Shown here piece by piece: positions 1 to 8,633 of a stretch of 64,000 nucleotides of DNA. The position numbers were made by a program, and so were the translations under genes. The stretch is from Providencia alcalifaciens (GTDB lineage Bacteria; Pseudomonadota; Gammaproteobacteria; Enterobacterales; Enterobacteriaceae). The stretch covers positions 2,728,001-2,792,000 of the forward strand of contig NZ_OU659204.1 in NCBI RefSeq assembly GCF_915403165.1, given 5' to 3'. Below the pieces are notes generated by a model. It was given only the letters and a program-made list of their open reading frames with translations. It was not told the DNA's origin and did no database searches. The number at the start of each line of letters is the position of its first letter. The first letter of the stretch is position 1.

Positions 1-744
1 TGGCCAAGTATCACCATTCGTTGTCCAGAAACGCACTAAATAGTTTAATGAAGATGGTGCCATTTCATTCAAACGGATAGTCACGCCTTTATCATGCAGA
101 ATACGCGAGTCCGCAGCAACAATATCACCCAATACTTTTTTAACCACATCAATATCAGAATTGTAAGCAACACCGACCATGATATCTTGACGACGAAGCG
201 GCTCACGAGTCACGTTGATGATGCTGTCGCCAATAATTTTACCATTTGGGATCACCACGATACGGTCATCTGCCGTTCTCAATGTGGTTGAGAAAATTTG
301 CACGCTCTGTACTGTACCGTCAATCGCGCCAATCTTAACAAACTCACCCGCTTTTAATGGTCTGAATACCACCAGCAGAACGCCTGCAGCAAAGTTACCT
401 AATGAGTTTTGTAATGCTAAACCAACCGCTAAACCGGCGGCACCCATTACCGCGATGACAGAGGCAGTTTGTACGCCAATTTTTCCCAGCACAGCAATTA
501 AGGTAAATGCCACAATGGTATAACGAGCAATAGCAGATAAGAATTCGCTAACAGTGGAGTCAATTCCTCTCATTGTCATCACGCGATTCAACCCACGGCT
601 AACCCATTTAGCAATCATCAACCCCACAATTAAAATAACAAGTGCGGAAACGATATTGACGACATACTGGACTAGCAGATCCTGATTTGCCACAAACCAA
701 TTTGTTGCATCATTCAATGCGCCTGTAACATCATCAGTATTCAT
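1..744 (-). CDS. mscS: Small-conductance mechanosensitive channel MscS, 3' end cut by window edge
   Basis: The minus strand reads 248 codons without a stop up to the window edge, so the protein is partial at its C-terminus (E. coli MscS has 286 residues). The product is the heptameric inner-membrane channel that opens on hypo-osmotic shock and releases solutes. The pore-helix signature [15 protein letters not shown] is present, followed by the beta domain ([16 protein letters not shown]). The ATG at 744 has AAGGA seven bases upstream. In E. coli mscS sits beside fbaA, far from yacL, so its position here marks a rearrangement. Identity is near certain. Confidence 0.96.
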   Translation of the reverse strand, partial: MNTDDVTGALNDATNWFVANQDLLVQYVVNIVSALVILIVGLMIAKWVSRGLNRVMTMRGIDSTVSEFLSAIARYTIVAFTLIAVLGKIGVQTASVIAVMGAAGLAVGLALQNSLGNFAAGVLLVVFRPLKAGEFVKIGAIDGTVQSVQIFSTTLRTADDRIVVIPNGKIIGDSIINVTREPLRRQDIMVGVAYNSDIDVVKKVLGDIVAADSRILHDKGVTIRLNEMAPSSLNYLVRFWTTNGDTWP

Positions 745-869
745 ATGTATATCCTTTTCGATCAAATTTAGACTAGGAAAACTCGCTCAATTCAATTAGT
801 AACCTTGGAAACTATTAGTAAATAATTGAATAACACGCTTAAAATAATAGCTATAAATTATCAAAATAT

Positions 870-905
870 AAAATTAATCGATAAATAAAATGTTATTTAT
901 CGATT
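870..905 (-). terminator. AT-rich intrinsic terminator at the end of yacL
   Basis: A perfect 13-bp stem (876-888 against 893-905) with a 4-base loop contains the yacL stop codon. On the minus strand it is followed by a T-rich run. The stem is almost all A/T, so its strength is uncertain. Confidence 0.6.
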
Positions 906-1262
906 TTCGATAACAAACTCACGGTAGTCATCCAACATATCGAAAAAGTCATTTACGCCACAAAAGGCAATACTTTCATTATCATAGTAACTCATCCCCT
1001 CTTCTAAGCCATCCGTCTCAAAGGCTAACTGGTTTGCACGGATCATCACTTCCTCATCATCGAGAATAAGTGTGTATTCGTGACCAATAAACTCCCATTG
1101 CTTTTCACTGCCTTTAATCAGTTCATAATTTTCTGCAATGGTATCCAGTAAACTGAGGTCGTTTTTGATTTCCTCATTTAGCCAGTAACCGATAGCTTCA
1201 TGATCCATTGAAAATTTAGCGGTAATACTTCCTGTAATATCCTTTAAGAATTGGTAGTCCAT
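897..1262 (-). CDS. yacL: YacL family protein (UPF0231)
   Basis: A 121-residue acidic protein of unknown function that matches E. coli YacL along its length. Conserved stretches include MDYQFLKDITG at the start, GHEYTL, EEVMIRANQL and EEGMSYYDNES. An in-frame TTG two codons upstream is possible, but the ATG at 1262 gives the family N-terminus. It follows acnB on the same strand, as in E. coli, but an intrinsic terminator separates the two, so it probably has its own promoter. No motif suggests a biochemical role. Confidence 0.93.
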   Translation of the reverse strand: MDYQFLKDITGSITAKFSMDHEAIGYWLNEEIKNDLSLLDTIAENYELIKGSEKQWEFIGHEYTLILDDEEVMIRANQLAFETDGLEEGMSYYDNESIAFCGVNDFFDMLDDYREFVIENR

Positions 1263-1341
1263 ATGCAATACCTCACACTTTGCGTCTTTGAATTAAGTAT
1301 AACGCGAGATGATGAATATGAGTGAGAGGTTTCATTGAGAC

Positions 1342-1375
1342 TAAAAAAACAAAAGGCTCCACGATGGGAGCCTTT
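1342..1375 (-). terminator. Intrinsic terminator of acnB
   Basis: Arms AAAGGCTCC (1352-1360) and GGAGCCTTT (1367-1375) pair perfectly. On the minus strand the stem runs into TTTTGTTTTTTT, a classic Rho-independent terminator 20 bases after the acnB stop. Confidence 0.92.
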
Positions 1376-1395
1376 AGACATAAATTAACGATAAA

Positions 1396-3993
1396 TTAAA
1401 CAGCAGTTTGGAAAATCACACCGTCAGCTTTTTCAGTGTACTGATCCAGTTGGTCAAAGTTCAGATAGCGGTATGTATCTTCCGCAGTCTCGTCGACTTT
1501 ATTCATAAACTGTTGGTACTCAGCTGGCGTTGGTAAACGACCTAACAGAGAAGCAACCGCGGCTAACTCTGCGGATGCCAGATACACATTCGCCCCTGTA
1601 CCTAAACGGTTAGGGAAGTTACGAGTCGATGTCGAAACGACTGTCGCACCATCAGCCACTCGAGCTTGGTTACCCATACACAGTGAACAGCCTGGGACTT
1701 CAATACGCGCACCACTCTTACCAAATACGCTGTAATAACCTTCTTCCGTTAATTGTGCGGCATCCATCTTCGTTGGTGGCGCAACCCACAGGCGAGTTGG
1801 TAATTGACCTTTATGAGAATCCAGCAGTTTACCTGCTGCGCGGAAGTGACCAATGTTGGTCATGCAAGAACCAATGAATACTTCATCGATTTTTTCATTC
1901 TGAACATCAGACAGTAAACGCGCATCATCTGGGTCATTTGGCGCACACAGAATTGGTTCCTTGATCTCATTAAGATCAATTTCAATCACTGCAGCATATT
2001 CTGCATCGGCATCGCCTTCGAGTAACTCAGGGTTCGCTAACCAGTTTTCCATACCCTTGATACGACGTTCAATGGTACGACGATCGCCGTAACCTTCGGC
2101 AATCATCCACTTCAATAGAACGATGTTGGATTTCAGGTATTCGATGATTGGTGCTTTATCCAATTTGATAGTACAACCCGCTGCGGAACGTTCGGCTGAC
2201 GCATCTGCCAATTCAAATGCTTGCTCAACTTTCAGCTCAGGAAGACCTTCAATTTCCAGAATACGGCCAGAGAAAATGTTTTTCTTACCTTTTTTCTCAA
2301 CAGTCAGTAAGCCATCTTTAATCGCATACAGTGGAATAGCATGAACGAGGTCACGTAATGTGATACCCGGCTGCATTTGCCCTTTGAAGCGAACTAATAC
2401 GGATTCTGGCATATCTAGAGGCATAACACCGGTTGCGGCGGCAAAAGCCACTAAACCAGAACCTGCTGGGAATGAGATACCAATTGGGAAACGCGTATGT
2501 GAGTCACCACCAGTACCAACAGTATCTGGCAATAGCATACGGTTTAACCAAGAGTGAATAATACCGTCCCCCGGACGCAGAGAAACCCCACCGCGATTCA
2601 TAATAAAATCAGGCAACGTATGGTGCGTAGTAACATCGACAGGTTTTGGATAAGCCGCCGTGTGACAGAATGACTGCATGACTAAATCTGCAGAGAATCC
2701 TAAACACGCTAAGTCTTTCAGCTCATCACGCGTCATTGGACCCGTGGTATCTTGAGAACCGACAGAGGTCATCTTAGGTTCACAGTATTCACCAGGGCGA
2801 ATACCTTGACGACCGCATGCACGGCCAACCATTTTTTGTGCTAACGAATAACCACGATTGCTTTGTGCAACAGGTTTCGCAAGACGGAACATATCCGTTG
2901 CACCTAAACCTAATGCTTCACGCGCTTTCGTCGTTAAGCCACGACCGATGATCAGCGGAATACGACCACCAGCACGAACTTCGTCAACTAACACATCCGT
3001 TTTTAATTCGAATGTTTCTAACAATTCGTTAGTTTCGTGGTTACGAACTTCACCTTTATATGGATAGATATCAATCACATCCCCCATATTCAGCTTAGAT
3101 ACATCCACTTCAATTGGCAGTGCACCCGCATCTTCCATTGTGTTAAAGAAGATAGGAGCAATTTTACCGCCCAGCACCACACCGCCGCCGCGTTTATTAG
3201 GCACGAATGGAATATCATCGCCCATAAACCATAAAACGGAGTTCGTTGCTGATTTACGCGAAGAACCAGTACCAACGACATCACCCACATAAGCCAGCGG
3301 GAAGCCTTTTTTGTTCAGTTCTTCAATTTGTTTAATTGGACCTACGCTACCCGCTTCATCAGGAACGATACCATCGCGTGCGTTTTTCAGCATTGCTAAA
3401 GCATGCAGAGGGATATCTGGGCGCGACCATGCATCTGGTGCAGGGGATAAATCATCGGTGTTTGTTTCGCCAGTCACTTTAAATACAGTCACTGTCATTT
3501 TTTCGGCTAATTCAGGGCGCTGATTGAACCAATCGGCATTTGCCCATGATTCAATCACTTGCTTAGCATGTGCATTTCCCGCTTTCGCTTTTTCTTCGAC
3601 ATCGTAGAAGTTATCGAACATCAGTAAAGTATGGGAAAGTGCTTTCGCTGCGATGGCTGCCAATTTAGCATCATCAAGCGCTTCGATTAGTGCGTGAATA
3701 TTGTATCCGCCCTGCATGGTACCAAGCAGTTCGATGGCTTTTTCAGGGGAGATCAGAGGGGAGGATGTTTCGCCTTTTGCGATCGCGGCTAAAAATCCAG
3801 CTTTAACGTACGCTGCTTCATCGACGCCCGGTGGAACACGGTTGGTCAGCAGGTCTAACAAGAAATCTTCTTCACCTTTGGGTGGGTTTTTCAGTAACTC
3901 GACTAGTGCAGCTACTTGTGACGCATCTAATGGCTTAGGGACAATCCCTTGAGCGGCACGCTCGGCTACGTGCTTACGGTATTCTTCTAGCAC
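1396..3993 (-). CDS. acnB: Aconitate hydratase B
   Basis: AcnB converts citrate to isocitrate in the TCA cycle and, as apo-protein, binds mRNA after loss of its iron-sulfur cluster. The 865 residues equal the E. coli length. The N-terminal HEAT-like domain is followed by the swivel domain and the catalytic domains. Cluster ligands lie in GSCMTN and CSLCMGN near the C-terminus, and STRNFPNR completes the active site. The start codon is GTG (3991-3993) behind AGGAG, as in E. coli. The gene stands alone between terminators. Confidence 0.98.
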   Translation of the reverse strand: MLEEYRKHVAERAAQGIVPKPLDASQVAALVELLKNPPKGEEDFLLDLLTNRVPPGVDEAAYVKAGFLAAIAKGETSSPLISPEKAIELLGTMQGGYNIHALIEALDDAKLAAIAAKALSHTLLMFDNFYDVEEKAKAGNAHAKQVIESWANADWFNQRPELAEKMTVTVFKVTGETNTDDLSPAPDAWSRPDIPLHALAMLKNARDGIVPDEAGSVGPIKQIEELNKKGFPLAYVGDVVGTGSSRKSATNSVLWFMGDDIPFVPNKRGGGVVLGGKIAPIFFNTMEDAGALPIEVDVSKLNMGDVIDIYPYKGEVRNHETNELLETFELKTDVLVDEVRAGGRIPLIIGRGLTTKAREALGLGATDMFRLAKPVAQSNRGYSLAQKMVGRACGRQGIRPGEYCEPKMTSVGSQDTTGPMTRDELKDLACLGFSADLVMQSFCHTAAYPKPVDVTTHHTLPDFIMNRGGVSLRPGDGIIHSWLNRMLLPDTVGTGGDSHTRFPIGISFPAGSGLVAFAAATGVMPLDMPESVLVRFKGQMQPGITLRDLVHAIPLYAIKDGLLTVEKKGKKNIFSGRILEIEGLPELKVEQAFELADASAERSAAGCTIKLDKAPIIEYLKSNIVLLKWMIAEGYGDRRTIERRIKGMENWLANPELLEGDADAEYAAVIEIDLNEIKEPILCAPNDPDDARLLSDVQNEKIDEVFIGSCMTNIGHFRAAGKLLDSHKGQLPTRLWVAPPTKMDAAQLTEEGYYSVFGKSGARIEVPGCSLCMGNQARVADGATVVSTSTRNFPNRLGTGANVYLASAELAAVASLLGRLPTPAEYQQFMNKVDETAEDTYRYLNFDQLDQYTEKADGVIFQTAV

Positions 3994-4473
3994 GACGTTC
4001 TCCTCGCTTCTTTGTTATTTATATACCCGGCTGTCTGCACCATCCTGAAAAAATTATCATCCGGTGCCAGGTCAGAGGAATTTGCTCACATAATCTCAAT
4101 GGCGACAAAATTATGTCCAGCTTCGGGCGATCAGCATAGCAGAATTTAAACGTAATGTTAATTCATTCACAAGAAAGTAACATTCTTCTGCTAACTTAAC
4201 CCATTAACAAACTTTATAGGGCAATTTTTAAGCTTGAAACATCATAATCCATTATAAACATCCATTAAGACCCTACTTTTTATAATCCATTTCATAACTG
4301 AAAGCACCCTAATTAGTGCCTTTTTTCATCCCTTATCACAAATTATATTTAATAACTCATTTTTACTTATCTGACTAATTGATAAGGCAAATCATTGCGA
4401 TTGGTTTAAAATTTTTTAACGAATTTTATGGAGTTTATTGGTCTTTTTAGTTCAACCAGATTACTGAGAGGAA
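3994..4473. other. acnB upstream region, no gene
   Basis: This AT-rich spacer must hold the acnB promoter and regulatory sites, but I cannot place a convincing -35/-10 pair. A short dyad around 4303-4320 followed by six T on the plus strand is the only structure noticed. No frame with a credible start is present. Confidence 0.5.
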
Positions 4474-4508
4474 GCAATAAAAAAGAGCCTATAAAAATCT
4501 AGACTCTT
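4474..4508 (-). terminator. Likely terminator of the orphan gene at 4580-4819
   Basis: Arms AAGAG-C-CTA (4483-4491) and TAG-A-CTCTT (4500-4508) pair with one mismatch. The minus strand continues into TTTTTATTGC. It lies about 70 bases downstream of the small gene and points the right way to end its transcript. Confidence 0.65.
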
Positions 4509-4579
4509 CAATTGAAACTTAAATTATTTCAAATAATTGATTGATAAATGAAAACTTTCTAAATGAGAATAATTCAATA

Positions 4580-4819
4580 CTAGCCTTCATTTTTAAGCGT
4601 ATCACGAGCTTCAACTAAAATAGATATCAAGTCATCTAATGGCATCTTTGCAATAAAATTATTTGATAAATCAGAACCAAATAATTCAACTTCTAAATTT
4701 TCCGTTCCTTTATCTTGATTTATTTCAGCGATCCTTTGCCATCCTAATTGCACTTCTAATGTCAAATTTTCATATTTCATAGGACTTGAAAAAAATAATT
4801 CTAAGTTTTTTTCTTTCAT
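4580..4819 (-). CDS. Hypothetical 79-residue protein, possibly an orphan immunity-type protein
   Basis: I do not recognise this as a named gene. The protein is acidic and soluble, without signal peptide or membrane segment, and is predicted to mix beta strands (ENLTLEVQLGWQRIAEI, ENLEVELFG) with a C-terminal helix (PLDDLISILVEARDTLKN). The layout of a short strand pair, a QDKGxENLEVE segment and a closing helix recalls small immunity-like proteins near polymorphic toxins, but that is inference. The ribosome site is weak (AAAGA). A terminator downstream supports a real transcription unit. Base composition is more AT-rich than in the flanking genes, and the acnB-lpd gap varies among enterobacteria. 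Confidence 0.6.
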   Translation of the reverse strand: MKEKNLELFFSSPMKYENLTLEVQLGWQRIAEINQDKGTENLEVELFGSDLSNNFIAKMPLDDLISILVEARDTLKNEG

Positions 4820-4892
4820 TTTTCTTTAGCGCTAATAGTGTATTGGGACATCTATCAATACAAGTGAGGGAGATTAACTTAATTATGTAAAA

Positions 4893-5036
4893 TTAAACTA
4901 AAGGCTCTAACTGTAAAAGATGATCTTTAGCTTTTCCTATCAATGATAGAAAATCATTATACTTAAACTCTAAAAATTCAGAGTCTGGATAAATAATGAT
5001 ATTTATATAATTAAGAAAATAAGTTAATGCATTTAT
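4893..5036 (-). pseudogene. Remnant frame, 47 codons, no ATG start
   Basis: The minus strand stays open from just after a TGA at 5037-5039 to a TAA at 4893-4895. It would encode a peptide ending in NDFLSLIGKAKDHLLQLE, followed by PLV. It has no ATG. Its C-terminal helix pattern resembles the end of the protein at 4580-4819 (DLISILVEARDTL). It may be the 3' remnant of a second gene of the same kind. The frame is short and AT-rich, so chance is a real alternative. Confidence 0.3.
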
Positions 5037-5040
5037 TCAT

Positions 5041-5078
5041 TAAAATAAAAAAGACCAAAACATTTCTGCTTTGGTCTT
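5041..5078 (-). terminator. Intrinsic terminator of lpd
   Basis: Arms AAGACCAAA (5051-5059) and TTTGGTCTT (5070-5078) pair perfectly around a 10-base loop. The minus strand then reads TTTTATTTTA. It closes the pdhR-aceEF-lpd transcript. Confidence 0.88.
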
Positions 5079-5109
5079 CAATTCGCTTATTTTTTGCTAA
5101 AAAAGAAAT

Positions 5110-6537
5110 TTATTTTTTCTTTTTCGCTTTAGCGTTTGGTAAGTCAGTGATACTACCTTCGTAGATCTCTGCCGCCATACCAATTGATTCGTACAGTGTT
5201 GGGTGAGCATGGATAGTTAATGCTAAATCTTCAGCATCACAGCCCATTTCGATTGCCAGGCCGATTTCGCCCAGTAATTCGCCGCCGTTAACACCAACAA
5301 CCGCACCACCGATAATACGGTTAGATTGCTTGTCAAAAATCAGCTTAGTCATACCTTCAGAGCAGTCAGATGCAATTGCACGACCTGATGCAGCCCATGG
5401 GAATGTTGCTGTTTCGTAGCTGATGTTTTTCTCTTTCGCTTCTTTCTCAGTTAAACCAACCCAAGCAACTTCTGGCTCAGTATAAGCGATTGATGGAATC
5501 ACTTTAGGATCGAAATAGTGTTTCAGGCCAGAGATAACTTCTGCTGCAACGTGACCTTCGTGAACACCTTTGTGAGCCAGCATTGGTTGACCAACAATGT
5601 CACCGATAGCAAAGATGTGCGGTACGTTAGTACGCATTTGTTTATCAACATGGATGAAACCACGATCATCAACTTCAACGCCAGCTTTACCTGCGTCTAA
5701 GTTCTTACCATTAGGTACGCGACCGATAGCGACTAGCACTGCGTCATAACGTTGTGGCTCAGCAGATGCTTTTTTGCCTTCCATTGAAACGTAGATACCA
5801 TCTTCTTTCGCTTCAACAGCAGTCACTTTGGTTTCTAACAGTAAGTTGAATTTCTTGCTGATTTGCTTAGTGAATACTTTAACCACGTCTTTATCCGCAG
5901 CTGGGATAACTTGGTCAAACATTTCAACCACATCAATTTGTGAACCCAGTGCATGGTATACAGTACCCATCTCAAGACCGATGATACCGCCACCCATTAC
6001 CAGCAGACGCTCTGGAACTTCTTGCAGTTCTAATGCATCTGTTGAATCCCAAATACGTGGATCTTCATGAGGAATAAATGGTAACTGAATTGGACGTGAA
6101 CCCGCAGCAATGATCGCATTATCAAAGTTGATAGTGGTGCTACCGTTTTCGCCTTCAACAACCAGTGTATTCGCGCCAGTAAATTTACCCAGACCGTTAA
6201 CTACGTTAACTTTACGGCCTTTCGCCATACCCGCTAAGCCACCAGTCAGTTGAGTAATTACTTTCTCTTTCCACAGACGAACTTTGGAAATGTCAGTTTT
6301 TGGCTCGCCAAATACGATACCGTGCTCAGCTAATGCTTTAGCTTCTTCGATAACTTTAGCAACGTGCAGTAATGCTTTAGAAGGGATACAACCAACGTTC
6401 AAACAAACTCCACCAAGAGTTGAGTAACGTTCTACCAAAACAGTTTCTAAACCTAAGTCAGCGCAACGGAATGCCGCAGAATAACCTGCTGGGCCTGCAC
6501 CAAGCACAACGACTTGGGCTTTAATTTCAGTACTCAT
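5110..6537 (-). CDS. lpd: Dihydrolipoyl dehydrogenase (E3)
   Basis: Lpd is the FAD flavoprotein that reoxidises lipoyl groups of the pyruvate and 2-oxoglutarate dehydrogenases and the glycine cleavage system, making NADH. The FAD-binding GAGPAG is near residue 13, the redox disulfide is C45-C50 in GGVCLNVGCIPSK, the NAD-binding GGGIIGLE is central, and the catalytic HAHPT is near the C-terminus. A Lys-rich tail ends the protein. The open frame extends to 6606, but the ATG at 6537 gives the family N-terminus MSTEIK and AGAGG lies just upstream. It is the last gene of the operon, and the hairpin after aceF suggests a promoter of its own as well. Confidence 0.97.
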   Translation of the reverse strand: MSTEIKAQVVVLGAGPAGYSAAFRCADLGLETVLVERYSTLGGVCLNVGCIPSKALLHVAKVIEEAKALAEHGIVFGEPKTDISKVRLWKEKVITQLTGGLAGMAKGRKVNVVNGLGKFTGANTLVVEGENGSTTINFDNAIIAAGSRPIQLPFIPHEDPRIWDSTDALELQEVPERLLVMGGGIIGLEMGTVYHALGSQIDVVEMFDQVIPAADKDVVKVFTKQISKKFNLLLETKVTAVEAKEDGIYVSMEGKKASAEPQRYDAVLVAIGRVPNGKNLDAGKAGVEVDDRGFIHVDKQMRTNVPHIFAIGDIVGQPMLAHKGVHEGHVAAEVISGLKHYFDPKVIPSIAYTEPEVAWVGLTEKEAKEKNISYETATFPWAASGRAIASDCSEGMTKLIFDKQSNRIIGGAVVGVNGGELLGEIGLAIEMGCDAEDLALTIHAHPTLYESIGMAAEIYEGSITDLPNAKAKKKK

Positions 6538-6704
6538 CATGACCTCTTTTTGTTTTGTCCAGCGGGGCCGCCGAATAAACGAATTTTCCACTGGTAAAGT
6601 ACACACCGCAAGCAGTTTACAGAATTGTTAACATCCTGAAAAGGCTGAATACGTGACGTAACTCCCAACCTTTCGTTGCAACAGCGAAAAACTCTGCCCC
6701 AGCC

Positions 6705-6736
6705 TAAATAAAACAGACCGGTCAATTGACCGGTCT
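6705..6736 (-). terminator. Palindromic hairpin between aceF and lpd
   Basis: A perfect 22-base palindrome, AGACCGGTCAA followed by its complement (6715-6736), lies directly after the aceF stop and runs into TGTTTTATTT on the minus strand. It probably terminates part of the aceEF transcript and separates lpd expression from it. Confidence 0.75.
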
Positions 6737-6742
6737 TATTAG

Positions 6743-8620
6743 TTACATTACCAGACGGCGAATATCGCTCATCAGTTGTCCAACTAAAGTAATGAAGCGC
6801 GCACCATCAGCACCATCAATCACACGGTGGTCAAATGACAGCGACATTGGCAGGATCAGGCGTGGAACAAACTCACTACCATTCCAAACTGGTTTGATAG
6901 AAGAGCGAGACAGACCCATAATTGCCACTTCTGGCGCATTCACGATCGGTGCAAAACCGGTAGTTCCGATACCACCTAAGCTAGAGATAGTGAAGCAACC
7001 GCCTTGCATGTCAGCGGCGGTCAGTTTACCTGCACGCGCTTTCTTAGACACTTCACCCAGCTCACGAGATAACTCCATAATGCCTTTTTTGTTCACGTCT
7101 TTGAAAACAGGAACCACTAAGCCATTTGGTGTATCTACAGCGATACCGATGTTGATATATTTTTTCAGGAACAGACGCTGCGCATCTTCTGAAATAGAGC
7201 TGTTGAAACGAGGCATTTCTTCCAGAGCACGAGCAACCGCTTTCATCACGAAGACCAATGGAGTGATTTTCACATCCAGTTTTTTCTTCTCAGCTTCTTT
7301 GTTCTGCTGCTTACGGAACTCTTCAACTTCAGTGGTATCCACTTCTTCCATCAGAGTTACGTGCGGGATCATGACCCAGTTACGGCTCAGGTTAGCGCCA
7401 GAAATTTTCTGGATACGACCCAGCTCAACTTCTTCAACTTCACCAAATTTGCTGTAATCAATTTTCGGCCATGGAAGCATACCCGGTAAACCACCGCCAG
7501 CTGCTGCTGGTGCTTCTGCACGTTTAATTGCATCTTTAACGTAAGCTTGAACGTCTTCACGCAGGATACGACCTTTACGACCTGTACCTTTCACTTTCGC
7601 TAAGTTCACACCAAATTCGCGAGCTAAACGGCGGATAACTGGTGTTGCATGAATATACGCATCGTTCTCAACAAATTCATTTTTGCTATCAGCAGCTTTA
7701 GCTGGAGCGGAGGCTACTGGCGCGGCTGCTGGAGCTGCAACTGGAGCAGAAGCAGGAGCTGCTGTAGGTGCTGGTGCTGCGCCCGCAACTTCGAAAGTCA
7801 TGATCAGGGAGCCAGTTTTAACTTTGTCGCCAGTCGCAATCTTAATCTCTTTAACTGTACCTGCGAATGGTGCCGGTACTTCCATTGATGCTTTGTCGCC
7901 TTCAACGGTGATTAAAGATTGTTCAGCAGTTACGGTGTCGCCAACTTTTACCATTACTTCGGTAACTTCAACTTCATCACCACCGATATCTGGTACGTTA
8001 ACGTCTTTGATTGCCGCTGCTGCTGGTGCCGCAGCGGGTGCCGCAGCTGGTGCTGCTGGAGCAGAAACCGCTGCCGCAGGCGCTGCGCCAGCGACTTCGA
8101 ATACCATGATCAGCGAGCCAGTTTTCACTTTATCGCCAGTCGCAATCTTAATCTCTTTAACTGTACCTGCGAATGGTGCTGGTACTTCCATTGACGCTTT
8201 ATCGCCTTCAACGGTAATCAGAGATTGCTCAGCCGTGATTGCATCACCGACTTTAACCATGATCTCAGTGACTTCAACTTCATCACCACCGATGTCTGGT
8301 ACAGCAACTTCTTTCAATGCTGCAGTAGCAGGAGCAGCTGGTGCCGCTACTGGAGCCGCAGGCGCTGCTGCTGGTGCAGATGCACCTTCTGCTGAATCAA
8401 AAATCATGATTAATTTGCCAGTAGTAACTTTGTCACCCACTGCAATTTTAATCTCTTTAACCACACCCGCTTGTGGAGATGGGACTTCCATAGAAGCTTT
8501 ATCACCTTCAACAGTGATGAGCGATTGCTCTGCTTCTACTTTATCACCAACTTTTACCATTACTTCGGTGACTTCAACTTCATCAGCACCGATATCTGGC
8601 ACTTGGATTTCAATAGACAT
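6743..8620 (-). CDS. aceF: Pyruvate dehydrogenase E2, dihydrolipoyl acetyltransferase
   Basis: AceF is the core of the pyruvate dehydrogenase complex; it carries acetyl groups on lipoyl arms and passes them to CoA. Three lipoyl domains are visible, each with the GDKASMEVP motif (lipoyl Lys about 41, 141 and 243), joined by Ala-Pro linkers. A peripheral subunit-binding domain follows (about 322-362, [14 protein letters not shown]), then the acetyltransferase core with [10 protein letters not shown] (His 598). Length is 625 residues (E. coli 630). It starts 13 bases after aceE. The second and third lipoyl domains are almost identical, suggesting recent duplication or gene conversion. Confidence 0.98.
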   Translation of the reverse strand: MSIEIQVPDIGADEVEVTEVMVKVGDKVEAEQSLITVEGDKASMEVPSPQAGVVKEIKIAVGDKVTTGKLIMIFDSAEGASAPAAAPAAPVAAPAAPATAALKEVAVPDIGGDEVEVTEIMVKVGDAITAEQSLITVEGDKASMEVPAPFAGTVKEIKIATGDKVKTGSLIMVFEVAGAAPAAAVSAPAAPAAAPAAAPAAAAIKDVNVPDIGGDEVEVTEVMVKVGDTVTAEQSLITVEGDKASMEVPAPFAGTVKEIKIATGDKVKTGSLIMTFEVAGAAPAPTAAPASAPVAAPAAAPVASAPAKAADSKNEFVENDAYIHATPVIRRLAREFGVNLAKVKGTGRKGRILREDVQAYVKDAIKRAEAPAAAGGGLPGMLPWPKIDYSKFGEVEEVELGRIQKISGANLSRNWVMIPHVTLMEEVDTTEVEEFRKQQNKEAEKKKLDVKITPLVFVMKAVARALEEMPRFNSSISEDAQRLFLKKYINIGIAVDTPNGLVVPVFKDVNKKGIMELSRELGEVSKKARAGKLTAADMQGGCFTISSLGGIGTTGFAPIVNAPEVAIMGLSRSSIKPVWNGSEFVPRLILPMSLSFDHRVIDGADGARFITLVGQLMSDIRRLVM

Positions 8621-8633
8621 TGATTATTACCTC

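Noticed and set aside
4301..4326. Short dyad with six T on the plus strand upstream of acnB
   Set aside because: Only four to five base pairs, and no plus-strand transcript needs ending here; left as unassigned.
6726..7457. Plus-strand open frame opposite the AceF catalytic core
   Set aside because: Antisense shadow of a highly conserved gene, with no ribosome site and no family resemblance.
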